Assembly (NCBI GenBank): GCA_002410065.1
Contig: DHQB01000027.1
Span: 32,579 to 96,578 of the forward strand
Source of the DNA: Bacteroidales bacterium UBA5349
GTDB lineage: Bacteria > Bacteroidota > Bacteroidia > Bacteroidales > Tenuifilaceae
Direction: 5' to 3'
Length of the DNA: 64,000 nt
In this document: positions 27,357-36,150 of the stretch, piece by piece
Numbering within the stretch: the first letter of the stretch is position 1
Layout of the letters: each line of letters begins with the position of its first letter
Notes under the pieces: model-generated
Database searches by the model: none
What the model saw: only the letters and a program-made list of their open reading frames with translations
What the model was told of the DNA's origin: nothing
Position numbers and translations under genes: made by a program

Positions 27357-28513
27357 TGCTCCATAGCGTAGGTAACCACAAAAGTAACTGGTATAGGCGT
27401 TGGCTTTCTGTGTCGCTTAATCACTTTGAGACCCTGTGCCAATTTCTGGTCGATAATAATTATTCAACCCATTTCCTTAATGAATGGTACGAATATAATA
27501 GTGAGCCGCGTAAAAAAGATTCCAAAAAACTTGTGCTAACATTCGATGATGGGTACTTAGACAATTGGGTTTATGCCTATCCCATTCTAAAAAAGTATGG
27601 ACTAAAAGCCACCATATTTATTAATCCCGAGTTTGTAAATCCAAGTGAAAGTGTTAGGAGTAATATTGAAGATGTATGGAATGGGGAAAAACATGAGAAA
27701 GAGCTTGAAACGTTGGGTTTTTTGAATTGGCCAGAGATTCAGGCAATGGACGCTAGCGGTGTTATCGATATACAGTCGCATAGCATGAGCCATAATTTTT
27801 ATTTTAATTCCAATAAAATTGTTGATATATACAATGGGCAACCTAATTACGATTGGATAGCCTGGTTTACCCATCCCGAAAGAAAACCATTCTATATAAC
27901 AGAAGATCAGTTAGATCTTATCCCCAAGGGTTATCCAATTTTCGAAAATGGACGCGCGTTGGGTCTTAAACGGTATTTCCCCGATAAGCAGTTTGTTGAT
28001 GAAGCAATAAAGCTTTATAATCAAAACGGTAAAACCAACCATGAAATAATAAATGAAATGCAGGCTCTGGCAGAGAAGTTTCCCGGAAATTTTGAAACCG
28101 ACATTGAGCAGGAGAAACGTTACCGGTACGAAATATTTGAGAGCAAGAACATTCTTGAAAAAAAGTTAAGTAAAAGCATCGATTATCTTTGTTGGCCAGG
28201 GGGCGGATATAACGCTTTAAGCTTAAAACTTTCAGAAGAAGCGGGATATAAAGCATCTACATTTGGTTCGGCAGAACGCCATAAACCAATCGATTATAAA
28301 AAGGAGTACAAACGATTCCCTCGATTTGGTTTAGGATCTTTTATTAATCTCAACGGTGAATACGTTTATGCTAAGAATAAAAAGCACTTAGTTAATTTGC
28401 TTAAATCAAGAACAGGGTCAAATTATTTAAGAATAATCATGAAAATTAAGAAAGAAAGTTTAAAACTGAATGCAAAGTATTTGACTAGACAATATCCCTC
28501 CTTAAATGGTTAA
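27344..28513 (+). CDS. NodB-type polysaccharide deacetylase (paralogue 2)
   Basis: A 389-residue protein that matches paralogue 1 along its whole length. It has LTFDDGYLDNWVYAYPILKKYGL, IQSHSMSHNFYF and CWPGGGYNALSLKLS, with the same long insert (GLKRYFPDKQFVDEAIKLY). All metal-binding residues are kept in both copies, so both are probably active. The two copies are separated by a glycosyltransferase gene. That suggests duplication of a segment, or specialisation for two different residues of the glycan. Confidence 0.88.
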   Translation: MYVVMLHSVGNHKSNWYRRWLSVSLNHFETLCQFLVDNNYSTHFLNEWYEYNSEPRKKDSKKLVLTFDDGYLDNWVYAYPILKKYGLKATIFINPEFVNPSESVRSNIEDVWNGEKHEKELETLGFLNWPEIQAMDASGVIDIQSHSMSHNFYFNSNKIVDIYNGQPNYDWIAWFTHPERKPFYITEDQLDLIPKGYPIFENGRALGLKRYFPDKQFVDEAIKLYNQNGKTNHEIINEMQALAEKFPGNFETDIEQEKRYRYEIFESKNILEKKLSKSIDYLCWPGGGYNALSLKLSEEAGYKASTFGSAERHKPIDYKKEYKRFPRFGLGSFINLNGEYVYAKNKKHLVNLLKSRTGSNYLRIIMKIKKESLKLNAKYLTRQYPSLNG

Positions 28514-29558
28514 AAAAATTAATTTCGTAATTTTAAAGAATGAGCTGACTCATGATCATGATATATGGGTTAAAGCATGCGAGAACTTCCCCCAAATTGT
28601 AAACTATGACGTAGTTGATCTTACAAAAAATGATTGGCTTGAACGCATACAAAATAAACCAGTGGATTGTTTATTAACAAAACCTGGGGGGGTAAATTCA
28701 AGTTTTAAGCAATTATACGATGAGCGGATCTACATTCTTGAGCGAGTTTTAGGATACAATGTATACCCTACGGCTGAAGAGGTATTTGTTTATGAAAACA
28801 AACGCTTCCTTTCTGCCTGGCTTAAGGCAAATCAAATTCCACATCCTCAAACCTATGTTTTCTATACAGAGAATGATGCTTGCGAGGCCATAGTTAACAT
28901 GAATTTTCCAATAGTTGCAAAAACAAATATTGGGGCATCGGGTAGTGGTGTACAAATTATTAAAAACAGTAAACAGGCAACCAAATATATTAAGGATGTT
29001 TTTTCTGGGAAAGGTGCAAAACAACGTACTGGCCCAAATCTTAAAAAAGGGGGTCTTTTTAAACGTGGGCTTCACTATGTTATACACCCATCAGACATTA
29101 AGAATAAGCTGAATATCTATAAGCTTAGGTCTAGAAGTTTACAAAAAGATTTTATAATATTCCAAAAATATGTTCCTCACCAATTCGAATGGCGTGTTGT
29201 TAGGATTGGGGATTCATTTTTTGCACATAAAAAATTGATAAAGGGAGGGATGGCAAGTGGCTCGTTGCTCAAAGGGTATGATAAACCCCCTTTAGCCTTG
29301 CTCGATTTTGTTAAACAAATAACCGATAAGCATAAGTTTTATAGCCAGGCTATTGATGTTTTTGAATCCAAGGAAGGATATCTGGTAAATGAAATGCAGT
29401 GTATTTTTGGACAAAGCGATCCATACCAGATGCTTGTAGATGGTATCCCAGGTCGTTATCGAAATATTAATAATAAGTGGCTCTTTGAGCCAGGTGATTT
29501 TAATCAGCTAGAATCATTTAAACTTAGGGTCGAATATATAATTGAAACGCTAACTTAA
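28506..29558 (+). CDS. ATP-grasp domain protein of the capsule locus (first)
   Basis: A 350-residue ATP-grasp enzyme. The central domain begins with YENKRFLSAWLKANQIPHPQTYVF, typical of the ATP-grasp N-terminal lid. PIVAKTNIGASGSGVQII (about 136-153) is the ATP-binding loop. IFQKYVPHQFEWRVVRIGDSFFAHKK and EMQCIFGQSDPYQM supply the nucleotide and metal residues. Such enzymes join a carboxylate to an amine or thiol through an acyl-phosphate. In a capsule locus an amide decoration, for instance an amino acid on an uronic acid, is plausible. The gene overlaps the deacetylase by 8 bp and precedes the asparagine-synthase-like gene by 5 bp. Confidence 0.85.
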   Translation: MVKKINFVILKNELTHDHDIWVKACENFPQIVNYDVVDLTKNDWLERIQNKPVDCLLTKPGGVNSSFKQLYDERIYILERVLGYNVYPTAEEVFVYENKRFLSAWLKANQIPHPQTYVFYTENDACEAIVNMNFPIVAKTNIGASGSGVQIIKNSKQATKYIKDVFSGKGAKQRTGPNLKKGGLFKRGLHYVIHPSDIKNKLNIYKLRSRSLQKDFIIFQKYVPHQFEWRVVRIGDSFFAHKKLIKGGMASGSLLKGYDKPPLALLDFVKQITDKHKFYSQAIDVFESKEGYLVNEMQCIFGQSDPYQMLVDGIPGRYRNINNKWLFEPGDFNQLESFKLRVEYIIETLT

Positions 29559-29563
29559 GCTAT

Positions 29564-31402
29564 ATGGCGGGCATTGCTGGCATAATTTCAAAGAACAATA
29601 CGAACATACAACTTGATGCCGCATTAAGTAGGATGCTCGGTAAACTTAGGTTTGATAGTAATCAGGTGTCAAATAAGTTCGAGAGTTCAACGGTATGCTT
29701 TTGCAATGTGTTGCCCATAGCGCAAACCGAGAATATTAACTTTGTTCACGATCAAGAAAATGATGTATTCTGCATAATTGATGGGTTTGCTTTTGTTAGC
29801 GAAGCGGAAATGGGAGCATTGAATAAAGATTTTTATAACCCCACTAATTTATCTTGCCATAAGCACATCCCCCTCCTTTACAAGCAATACGGCTCAGATA
29901 TTGTAAACCATCTAACGGGGAACTACAATATCTTTATATACGACCGGCTGCAAAACACCTCGTTGCTTTTTAACGATAGGCTTGGTTACCTACCCCTTTA
30001 CCTTTACCAGGATGATAAGGTTTTGCTCTTTGCATCAAAAATTGAGTCAATTCTCGCATCGGGCTTAATGGCTAGTATCGAGGTTGACCAGGCAACTATT
30101 GCCGAGCACCTTTTCTTTAACTACCCAATTTCGGACCACACATATATTAGGAGTATTACCACGTTACCCGATGCGAGTGTTATTCGTATTAAAGAGCAAA
30201 CAGTAACAAACAACCGCTACTGGGATATTTCGGAACTTTTTGGACTACACCCACTAAATAAAAGGCAAAGCATTGAGGCAATTGACTCGGGATTAAAGGT
30301 GGCTATTGATAAGCTCTTTAGCATTAGCAGCAAACCCATAAATTTCTCATTAACCGGTGGATGGGATAGTAGGGTTGTGCTATCCTATTTGCTCCCAGAA
30401 CACACCAATCGGTTCAAATCATACTCATTTGGTGCACCAACAGCACCCGATATCACAATACCACAGCACATTGCAAACACAGAGGGTTTTGACTATACAC
30501 CATTTTTGCTCGACCAAAACTACCTCGATAATCACTTTTTGGAGGAAGCAAAAAACACCATAATGCTTTCAAATGGTACACGGAATTACAAAAGAACACA
30601 CTATGTACATACCATTAAGCAAATTGGACAGGCCTCACCTTGGTTGCTGTCTGGAATTTTTGGCGATGAGGTGTTTAAAGTGGGTAAACCACAGGGTGGT
30701 GCTGTAATATCCAAAAATGCGGTTGACCTTATTGCCACAAATTTTAATACTTCAAATGCTCTGCTACAAATTGATCAATCAAGTATTCTTTCCCTTTTTG
30801 GAGATAATGGTAACCATATACGAAAGGAACTAGAGTATCGTCTTAACGAATTTGGTGAAAGATTTAGTCATTACACAATGCTTGGCGAGAAGTATTTTGC
30901 ATTTCGTATTGCTATTAATCTACGGAAGTATTTTGGTAACGAGGTAAACAGCTATAACGATTTTGTTTGGTGCCATTCCCCTTTCATCGATAGCGATTTC
31001 TTAAAAACATTTGCCACAACCAAATACATGGTATCGCGCTTTGATTTTGTAAAACCTAAGCTAAAATGGCAAGCTCAAAGTTCATGGCTTTACTCAGAAT
31101 TAACACGACGAAACAAAGCCTCACTAACCAAGTACCAAAGCTCTAGGGGCTTTTCGATGAGAGACACAGGCACCTTTGGTGGATTAGCTAAGATTTACTT
31201 TAAGAAATTTCTTAAATATAACCATGGCGAATGCACAGATGCGTTTAACACAAAAAACACCGACAAAATTTTTTCTGATCTCAACAAAAATGGTAACGCT
31301 TCCATTTTCAACACCACAAACCTAAACAGAAATAATTCAATCGATTCCTGTAGTTTGCAATCAATAATGCATTGGATTCAACAAATTAAAAACGTTTATT
31401 GA
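29564..31402 (+). CDS. Asparagine synthase-like protein lacking the glutaminase cysteine
   Basis: A 612-residue protein with the two-domain layout of glutamine-dependent asparagine synthase. The N-terminal class II glutaminase domain (1 to about 200) starts MAGIAGI, whereas active enzymes start MCGI with the nucleophilic cysteine at residue 2. Here that position is alanine, so glutamine hydrolysis is unlikely. Other domain features remain (LLFNDRLGYLPLYLY). The synthetase domain has the ATP pyrophosphatase loop SLTGGWDSR (about 257-265) and appears intact. Relatives in capsule and lasso-peptide pathways transfer amines or form amide bonds without the glutaminase step. It lies between two ATP-grasp genes, which supports an amide-forming decoration of the glycan. 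Confidence 0.88.
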   Translation: MAGIAGIISKNNTNIQLDAALSRMLGKLRFDSNQVSNKFESSTVCFCNVLPIAQTENINFVHDQENDVFCIIDGFAFVSEAEMGALNKDFYNPTNLSCHKHIPLLYKQYGSDIVNHLTGNYNIFIYDRLQNTSLLFNDRLGYLPLYLYQDDKVLLFASKIESILASGLMASIEVDQATIAEHLFFNYPISDHTYIRSITTLPDASVIRIKEQTVTNNRYWDISELFGLHPLNKRQSIEAIDSGLKVAIDKLFSISSKPINFSLTGGWDSRVVLSYLLPEHTNRFKSYSFGAPTAPDITIPQHIANTEGFDYTPFLLDQNYLDNHFLEEAKNTIMLSNGTRNYKRTHYVHTIKQIGQASPWLLSGIFGDEVFKVGKPQGGAVISKNAVDLIATNFNTSNALLQIDQSSILSLFGDNGNHIRKELEYRLNEFGERFSHYTMLGEKYFAFRIAINLRKYFGNEVNSYNDFVWCHSPFIDSDFLKTFATTKYMVSRFDFVKPKLKWQAQSSWLYSELTRRNKASLTKYQSSRGFSMRDTGTFGGLAKIYFKKFLKYNHGECTDAFNTKNTDKIFSDLNKNGNASIFNTTNLNRNNSIDSCSLQSIMHWIQQIKNVY

Positions 31403-32376
31403 TGAAGGTTCTCTTCGTTGCAAGTGGCAATTCGAAATTTCATAGTGTTATGCCAGCTTTTATCCAAAGTCAGGCAGACTCACTCATAGATTTGGGCTTA
31501 ACCGTAGAATTCTTTCAGATTAAAGGTGGTGGTATAATGGGCTATTTAAAGAGTATTAGGCCATTAAGAAATTTCCTGAAAGTAAATACGTATGATATTA
31601 TACATGCTCATTACGGCTTGTCGGCTATGATTGCAAGCATTGCAAATCGAAAAAAACTTCCATTTGTAATTTCATTTATGGGCGAAGCAGAACTCAGCAA
31701 TAAAACCCTAGACAAAAAGCATGACTATCAGTTTTTTTCTGGGATATGGCCAATATTAAATAGGCTTAACGCACGTTTTTTTGCTGATGGTGTCATTGTT
31801 AAGTCAAAACGAATGGCACAGTACATTAAACAAAAACAAAACCTATTTATACTACCCAATGGAGTTGATTTAGGTCGGTTTTTTGAGAAAGCACCTTCTC
31901 CAAAGACTAGTTCTTCAAAAAGAAAAATACTTTGGATTGGAAATAAAAATCGCTTGGTTAAGGGTTTTGATATTGCAAAAAGGGTTATGGGTCTGCTTGC
32001 TGAGGATATAGAATTTATTCATATAAATAATGTGCCCAACAAACTCCTTATCGATTACTACAACGATGCAGATATTTTCTTAATGTCATCACTGTCAGAA
32101 GGTTCTCCTAATGTTGTAAAGGAGGCAATGGCTTGTAATGCTAAAATAGTTTCAACACCAGTAGGCGATGTTCCAGAATTGTTGAGCAATGTGCCCGGCT
32201 GCTACGTCTCAAACAGTTTTGAACCCAACGAAATAGCTAAACTTATATCTACTTGCTTAAATACTGAAACGAAGTCAGGGTCACGACAACGTTTAATATC
32301 GTTACGTTTAGGCACTAATGACATTGCATTAAAACTAAAGTCTATCTATGCTCAAACCATCAAAGCGAAAAATTAA
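31402..32376 (+). CDS. Family 4 glycosyltransferase
   Basis: A 324-residue GT-B transferase. I take the ATG that overlaps the previous stop codon (TGATG) rather than the TTG one codon earlier. Motifs: KVLFVASGNSKFHSVMPAF, KILWIGNKNRLVKGFDIA, and SSLSEGSPNVVKEAMACNAKIVSTPVGDVPEL (split E-x7-E motif). The length is short for the family because the N-terminal domain is compact. The 3' end overlaps the DUF354 gene by 29 bp. Confidence 0.88.
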   Translation: MKVLFVASGNSKFHSVMPAFIQSQADSLIDLGLTVEFFQIKGGGIMGYLKSIRPLRNFLKVNTYDIIHAHYGLSAMIASIANRKKLPFVISFMGEAELSNKTLDKKHDYQFFSGIWPILNRLNARFFADGVIVKSKRMAQYIKQKQNLFILPNGVDLGRFFEKAPSPKTSSSKRKILWIGNKNRLVKGFDIAKRVMGLLAEDIEFIHINNVPNKLLIDYYNDADIFLMSSLSEGSPNVVKEAMACNAKIVSTPVGDVPELLSNVPGCYVSNSFEPNEIAKLISTCLNTETKSGSRQRLISLRLGTNDIALKLKSIYAQTIKAKN

Positions 32377-33460
32377 TAAAGTTATAATTGAAATAGGGCA
32401 TCCAAACGATGTGCACCAGTTTAAATACTTATATTCAGAACTGTTAAACTCGGGTATTGATGTTCTTTTTTTAGTAAAGAAAAAGGACATTGTAATTGAG
32501 CTAATGGATGCATACTGCTTACCTTACAAGGTATTTGCCAAAACACCAAGTGGCTTTCTTAGAAAGGTACTTTCCCTTCCTTGGTTCAATTTCAAATACT
32601 TTCTGTTTGCCCGTAAGTTTAAACCTGATATTATTCTTAGTCGGAACTCACCACATAGTGCCCATTACGCTTTTTTTATGGGAGTATCTCACTTTGGTTT
32701 TGCCGATACCGAGAACTCTGGCTTTGCCGATAGGCTTGCCGTGCCCTTTATTAAGTACTTTTTCACTTCAACATCCTATCTCAAATCATTTCCTCGATAT
32801 CATTTTCGCTATCCTGGCTATATCGAAACCTGGTATCTGCATCCAAAGAGGTATAAACCCAATCCCGATGTGCTAAAAATGTTAGAGGTAAAAGAGGGTG
32901 AAAAATATTTCATACTTAGGTTCGTATCATGGCAAGCTCATCACGACCGTGGGCTTACAGGGCTTACCGATGAGTTTAAGATAAGGCTTGTGAATTTGCT
33001 TCAAGATTATGGAAAGGTTTTTATCTCATCAGAAAAACCATTGCCAACGGAACTTGAACGGTATAGATTCTCATTACCTCCCCAGTATATGCACGATGCA
33101 CTATACTACGCATCCCTTTTTTATGGCGAAAGTGCAACAATGGCGTCAGAGTGTGCTATGCTAGGTACACCTGCTTTCTTTCTCGACCCTAGAGAACTGG
33201 GCTATATTAAAGAGCAGCAGGAGAAATATGGTTTGGTAAATTATTATAAAACAGATTTAAACTCATTGAATGCTTCAATAGAACACATAAAAAAAACTTT
33301 TGCATTATATAGTTTATCTAACCATTATAAAGAAAAGGCATTGAAAATGCATAATGAAATAATTGACCCTGTTTCATTCTTTTTATGGTTAGTCATTGAA
33401 TTCCCAACAAGTATGGAGAAAATTATTAAAAACCCAGAAATAATAAAATCATTTAAATGA
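32348..33460 (+). CDS. DUF354 family protein, probable GT-B-like enzyme
   Basis: A 370-residue member of the DUF354 family, recognised by VIIEIGHPNDVHQFKYLYSEL at the N-terminus and LRFVSWQAHHDRGLTGL in the middle. YYASLFYGESATMASECAMLGTPAFFLDP (about 258-286) follows. The fold resembles UDP-GlcNAc 2-epimerase and MurG-like GT-B proteins, and the family is common in archaeal and bacterial polysaccharide loci. Its reaction is not known. It overlaps the neighbours on both sides (29 bp and 4 bp), so it belongs to the same transcript. Confidence 0.85.
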   Translation: MLKPSKRKINKVIIEIGHPNDVHQFKYLYSELLNSGIDVLFLVKKKDIVIELMDAYCLPYKVFAKTPSGFLRKVLSLPWFNFKYFLFARKFKPDIILSRNSPHSAHYAFFMGVSHFGFADTENSGFADRLAVPFIKYFFTSTSYLKSFPRYHFRYPGYIETWYLHPKRYKPNPDVLKMLEVKEGEKYFILRFVSWQAHHDRGLTGLTDEFKIRLVNLLQDYGKVFISSEKPLPTELERYRFSLPPQYMHDALYYASLFYGESATMASECAMLGTPAFFLDPRELGYIKEQQEKYGLVNYYKTDLNSLNASIEHIKKTFALYSLSNHYKEKALKMHNEIIDPVSFFLWLVIEFPTSMEKIIKNPEIIKSFK

Positions 33461-34623
33461 TAGCGACAACTAGGGGTGCTATAATTATTGAAGGCCATGT
33501 GCAAGGTTTAAGTAATGTACGCTCCCTTGGTGAAATGGGCGTTCCTGTTTATGTTATTGATAAAACAGATTGCATTGCCCGGTACTCAAAGTTTTGTAAG
33601 TCTTTCTTTATTTGCCCCGATTTTGAGAGTTCACAATTTGTCGATTTTTTATTGGATTTAGGACGTAAGCAAAACCTAGAAGGTTGGTTATTGCTGCCTT
33701 CAAACGACCATGCAGTATATTCAATAGCAAGGGACAGGGATCGTTTAAGTAAAGTGTTTTCGCTTATCACACCAAACCTTGAGGTTGTAAATAAAATATA
33801 CGATAAAGTTGCACTCTTAAGCGTTGCTAATCGAGTTGGAGTTCCTATTCCTAAAACACATTGTTATTCATTAAATAAAGAGCCAGCAAACCATACTTTA
33901 TCATTTCCTGTTATTACCAAGGGGCGAAACGGGTTAAGTTTTTACAAAACCGTAAAACGGAAAGCCTTGCTAGCCCAAACCCCACAAGAGTTAGAATTGC
34001 AACTAAAAACCATTGAACAGATTTATGATGTAGATAAAACATTTACGCAGGAACTAATTCCTTTTACTGGGCAAAACAAAACTGTGTCGTTTACAGCTTT
34101 TTGTGTTGATGGCGAGATAAAAACATACTGGATGGGCATTAAACTTCGCGAACATCCAATTCAGTTCGGAACTGCAACTTTTACACAGAGCGTTTATGTT
34201 GAGCAATGCCTAAATAGTTCTGTAAAGTTGTTAAAAGAGTTGGATTATAACGGAATTTGTGAAGTTGAATATTTGTTAGATCCCCGGACCAATGAATATA
34301 AACTTATTGAAATAAATGCGCGTACCTGGCTATGGGTTAGTCATGCACGAGCCTGTGGCATAGACTACGCGAGAATAGCCTACGATTATGTTAATGACAA
34401 AGCAATAAATTATCCTCAAAGCTATTCTCTTGATGTTTATTGGTACAATCCGTTCACAGATTTTATTTATTCGATAATTGCAATAATTAAAAGACAACTA
34501 AGCGTTAAGGATTATTTTTCTTCTCTTTTAAAGCCTAAAATAAATTGTTTATATTCTCGGAGCGACAAAAAACCTTATTTTGTCTATTTTCTTAAAATGA
34601 TTTTTTTTATGAAAAGTCGATAG
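33457..34623 (+). CDS. ATP-grasp domain protein of the capsule locus (second)
   Basis: A 388-residue ATP-grasp protein. It starts IIIEGHVQGLSNVRSLGEMGVPVYVID, the typical N-terminal substrate domain of the carboxylate-amine ligase-like group. DKVALLSVANRVGVPIPKTHCY precedes the ATP-binding domain, with FPVITKGRNG as the nucleotide-binding strand, and GICEVEYLLDPRTNEYKLIEINARTW (about 262-287) carries the metal-binding Glu and Asn. A C-terminal region with a hydrophobic helix (DFIYSIIAIIKRQL) may attach it to the membrane. Similar proteins are found next to glycosyltransferases and may attach amino acids to glycans. It is the last gene of the tight run that starts at 14.4 kb. Confidence 0.84.
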   Translation: MIATTRGAIIIEGHVQGLSNVRSLGEMGVPVYVIDKTDCIARYSKFCKSFFICPDFESSQFVDFLLDLGRKQNLEGWLLLPSNDHAVYSIARDRDRLSKVFSLITPNLEVVNKIYDKVALLSVANRVGVPIPKTHCYSLNKEPANHTLSFPVITKGRNGLSFYKTVKRKALLAQTPQELELQLKTIEQIYDVDKTFTQELIPFTGQNKTVSFTAFCVDGEIKTYWMGIKLREHPIQFGTATFTQSVYVEQCLNSSVKLLKELDYNGICEVEYLLDPRTNEYKLIEINARTWLWVSHARACGIDYARIAYDYVNDKAINYPQSYSLDVYWYNPFTDFIYSIIAIIKRQLSVKDYFSSLLKPKINCLYSRSDKKPYFVYFLKMIFFMKSR

Positions 34624-34738
34624 CAATGAGTTCTACTCAACTCACACCAGTTTAGGTCTAACCCAGCTTATCGAAAACTACCCCCAAAGCGCAACAATTA
34701 TGAAGGAAAACTCTGATTATCAGTACAAATTTAGGTAA
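34613..34738 (+). pseudogene. Open 3' remnant of an unidentified gene
   Basis: A stretch of 41 codons is open to a TAA stop and reads like a real protein C-terminus (SLGLTQLIENYPQSA, then NSDYQYKFR). It has no start codon at a sensible place and an in-frame stop just before it. It may be the tail of a deleted capsule gene. I do not recognise the family. Confidence 0.35.
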
Positions 34739-34739
34739 G

Positions 34740-34975
34740 TTAATAGCTAAAAACTAAAAGTGAAAAACTAAAAACTAAAAGTGAAAAACTAAAAACTAAA
34801 AACTAACAGTTAAAAGTTAACAGTTTTCCTCTGTCATTGCGGACTTTCCCACGTCATTGCGATGAGGAACGAAGAAGCAACCTTAGCGAAGCGAAGGACG
34901 GCGAAGCCAATCTTTCCTTCTGCAATAAAAGCACCCTAAAACCGTAAGTAATTGAAAACTAATAACTAAAAGTTA
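34740..34975. repeat. AAACTAAAAGTGAAAAACT array and GTCATTGCGA half element
   Basis: Degenerate AACTAAAA/AACTAACA units, then TGTCATTGCGGAC and CGTCATTGCGATGAGGAACGAAGAAGCAA with an AATCTTTCC arm. No gene. Confidence 0.7.
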
Positions 34976-34980
34976 AAAAA

Positions 34981-35988
34981 ATGGACTTCACCCTAAAAGC
35001 ATACAAAAATCTACTACAAACCCTCAAAAACAAGGGCTATACGTTTATTACCTTTCACGATTACCTCAACCTCAACCTCAACCTCAACCTAATCCTCCTC
35101 CGCCACGATGTCGATCTGCTTCCCCAAAACTCATTGGCTACCGCCAAAATGGAGCACGAGCTGGGAATTAAAGGCAGTTACTACTTTAGGATGGTGCCTG
35201 AGAGCTTTGATGTTGAAATAATAAGGGAGATAGCCGAAATGGGTCATGAGGTGGGGTATCATTATGAGACGATGGATTCCGCAAGCGGAAGTGAAAAGTT
35301 AAAAGTTAAAAACGAAAAACTAAAAGTTAAAAGCGGTGCACTGAACTTGTCGAAGTGTTTATCGAAGTGCTTTCCGAAGTATTTAAAAGATAAAGATTGG
35401 CTTTGCCGAGCTCCGCTTCGCTTCGGTTGCTTCGCACAGAACGCTCGCATTGACGGGAATAAATGCAATGACGCACAGAAAGGTAATGACGGGAAAGAGT
35501 GTAAAGACAAGTTGATAGATGCTGCATACCAGCAGTTTTGTGAGAATTTGGAGAAGTTTCGTCAGGTTGCTGATGTTACAACTATTTGTATGCATGGCAG
35601 TCCACGTTCAAATTACGACAACCGCGATATATGGACAAAGTACAGCTATAAAGAGTTGGGATTAATTGGGGAGCCATACTTCGATATTGATTTTGATGAT
35701 TTTTTCTACTTAACCGATACTGGCAGACGCTGGGATGGTCATCGGGTGAGCGTTCGCGATAAGATGCCACAGCAAGAGCGATGGGCAAGCGAGGGTTTAA
35801 TCTTCCGTTCGACAAAGGATATTATTAAGGCTGCAAATGAGAAACGTCTTCCCAATCGAATAATGATTACCGTTCATCCGCAGCGATGGAGTGATTCGTT
35901 TTTTATTTGGACAAAAGAATTGGTTGTGCAGAATTTGAAGAACATCGTGAAGAGGGTAATTGTAAGAAAGTTAAAAACTAACAACTAA
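34981..35988 (+). CDS. Polysaccharide deacetylase-like protein with in-frame repeat insertions
   Basis: A 335-residue protein of the polysaccharide deacetylase-like group, with LLRHDVDLLPQNS (about 39-51, Asp-rich motif 1), GHEVGYHYETMD (88-99) and TICMHGSPRSNYDNRDIW (about 201-218). Two parts do not belong to the family. Residues 29-37 are a pure Leu-Asn run (LNLNLNLNL) made by CTCAAC hexamers. Residues of about 101-176 are translated repeat DNA (EKLKVKNEKLKVK, then LSKCLSKCF, then a GTCATTGCGA-family half element). Both runs keep the frame, so the gene is still open from start to stop. Whether the product folds is uncertain. Two other 5' fragments of the same gene family lie at 36.9 and 38.3 kb. 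Confidence 0.78.
   Translation: MDFTLKAYKNLLQTLKNKGYTFITFHDYLNLNLNLNLILLRHDVDLLPQNSLATAKMEHELGIKGSYYFRMVPESFDVEIIREIAEMGHEVGYHYETMDSASGSEKLKVKNEKLKVKSGALNLSKCLSKCFPKYLKDKDWLCRAPLRFGCFAQNARIDGNKCNDAQKGNDGKECKDKLIDAAYQQFCENLEKFRQVADVTTICMHGSPRSNYDNRDIWTKYSYKELGLIGEPYFDIDFDDFFYLTDTGRRWDGHRVSVRDKMPQQERWASEGLIFRSTKDIIKAANEKRLPNRIMITVHPQRWSDSFFIWTKELVVQNLKNIVKRVIVRKLKTNN
35065..35094 (+). repeat. CTCAAC hexamer run inside a coding sequence
   Basis: Four to five CTCAAC units give the LNLNLNLNL run. The same hexamer (as GGTTGA) forms an intergenic array at 1227-1260. Confidence 0.8.
35290..35505 (+). repeat. Intergenic repeat DNA inserted in frame in the deacetylase-like gene
   Basis: It contains AGTTAAAAGTTAAAAACG units, a CTTGTCGAAGTGTTTATCG block, and a GTCATTGCGA-family half element read on its complementary arm (GGTTGCTTCGCACAGAACGC then GCATTGACGGG and CAATGACGC). 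All these units also occur between genes in this window. The total shift is a multiple of three. Confidence 0.75.
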
Positions 35989-36130
35989 CAACTAACAACT
36001 AAAAACTAACAACTAAGAACTAAAAGTTAAAAACTAACAACTAAAAACTAACAACTAAGAACTAAAAGTTAAAAACTAAAAACTAAAAGTTAAAAACTAA
36101 GAACTTTCAACTTTTCACTTTTAGTTATTC
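35976..36130. repeat. AACTAACAACTAAAAACT array
   Basis: Degenerate 7-8 bp units (AACTAACA, AACTAAAA, AACTAAGA) with AGTTAAAAACT joins, running from the stop of the deacetylase-like gene to the next gene. Confidence 0.8.
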
Positions 36131-36150
36131 ACTTTTCACTTTACTTGATT

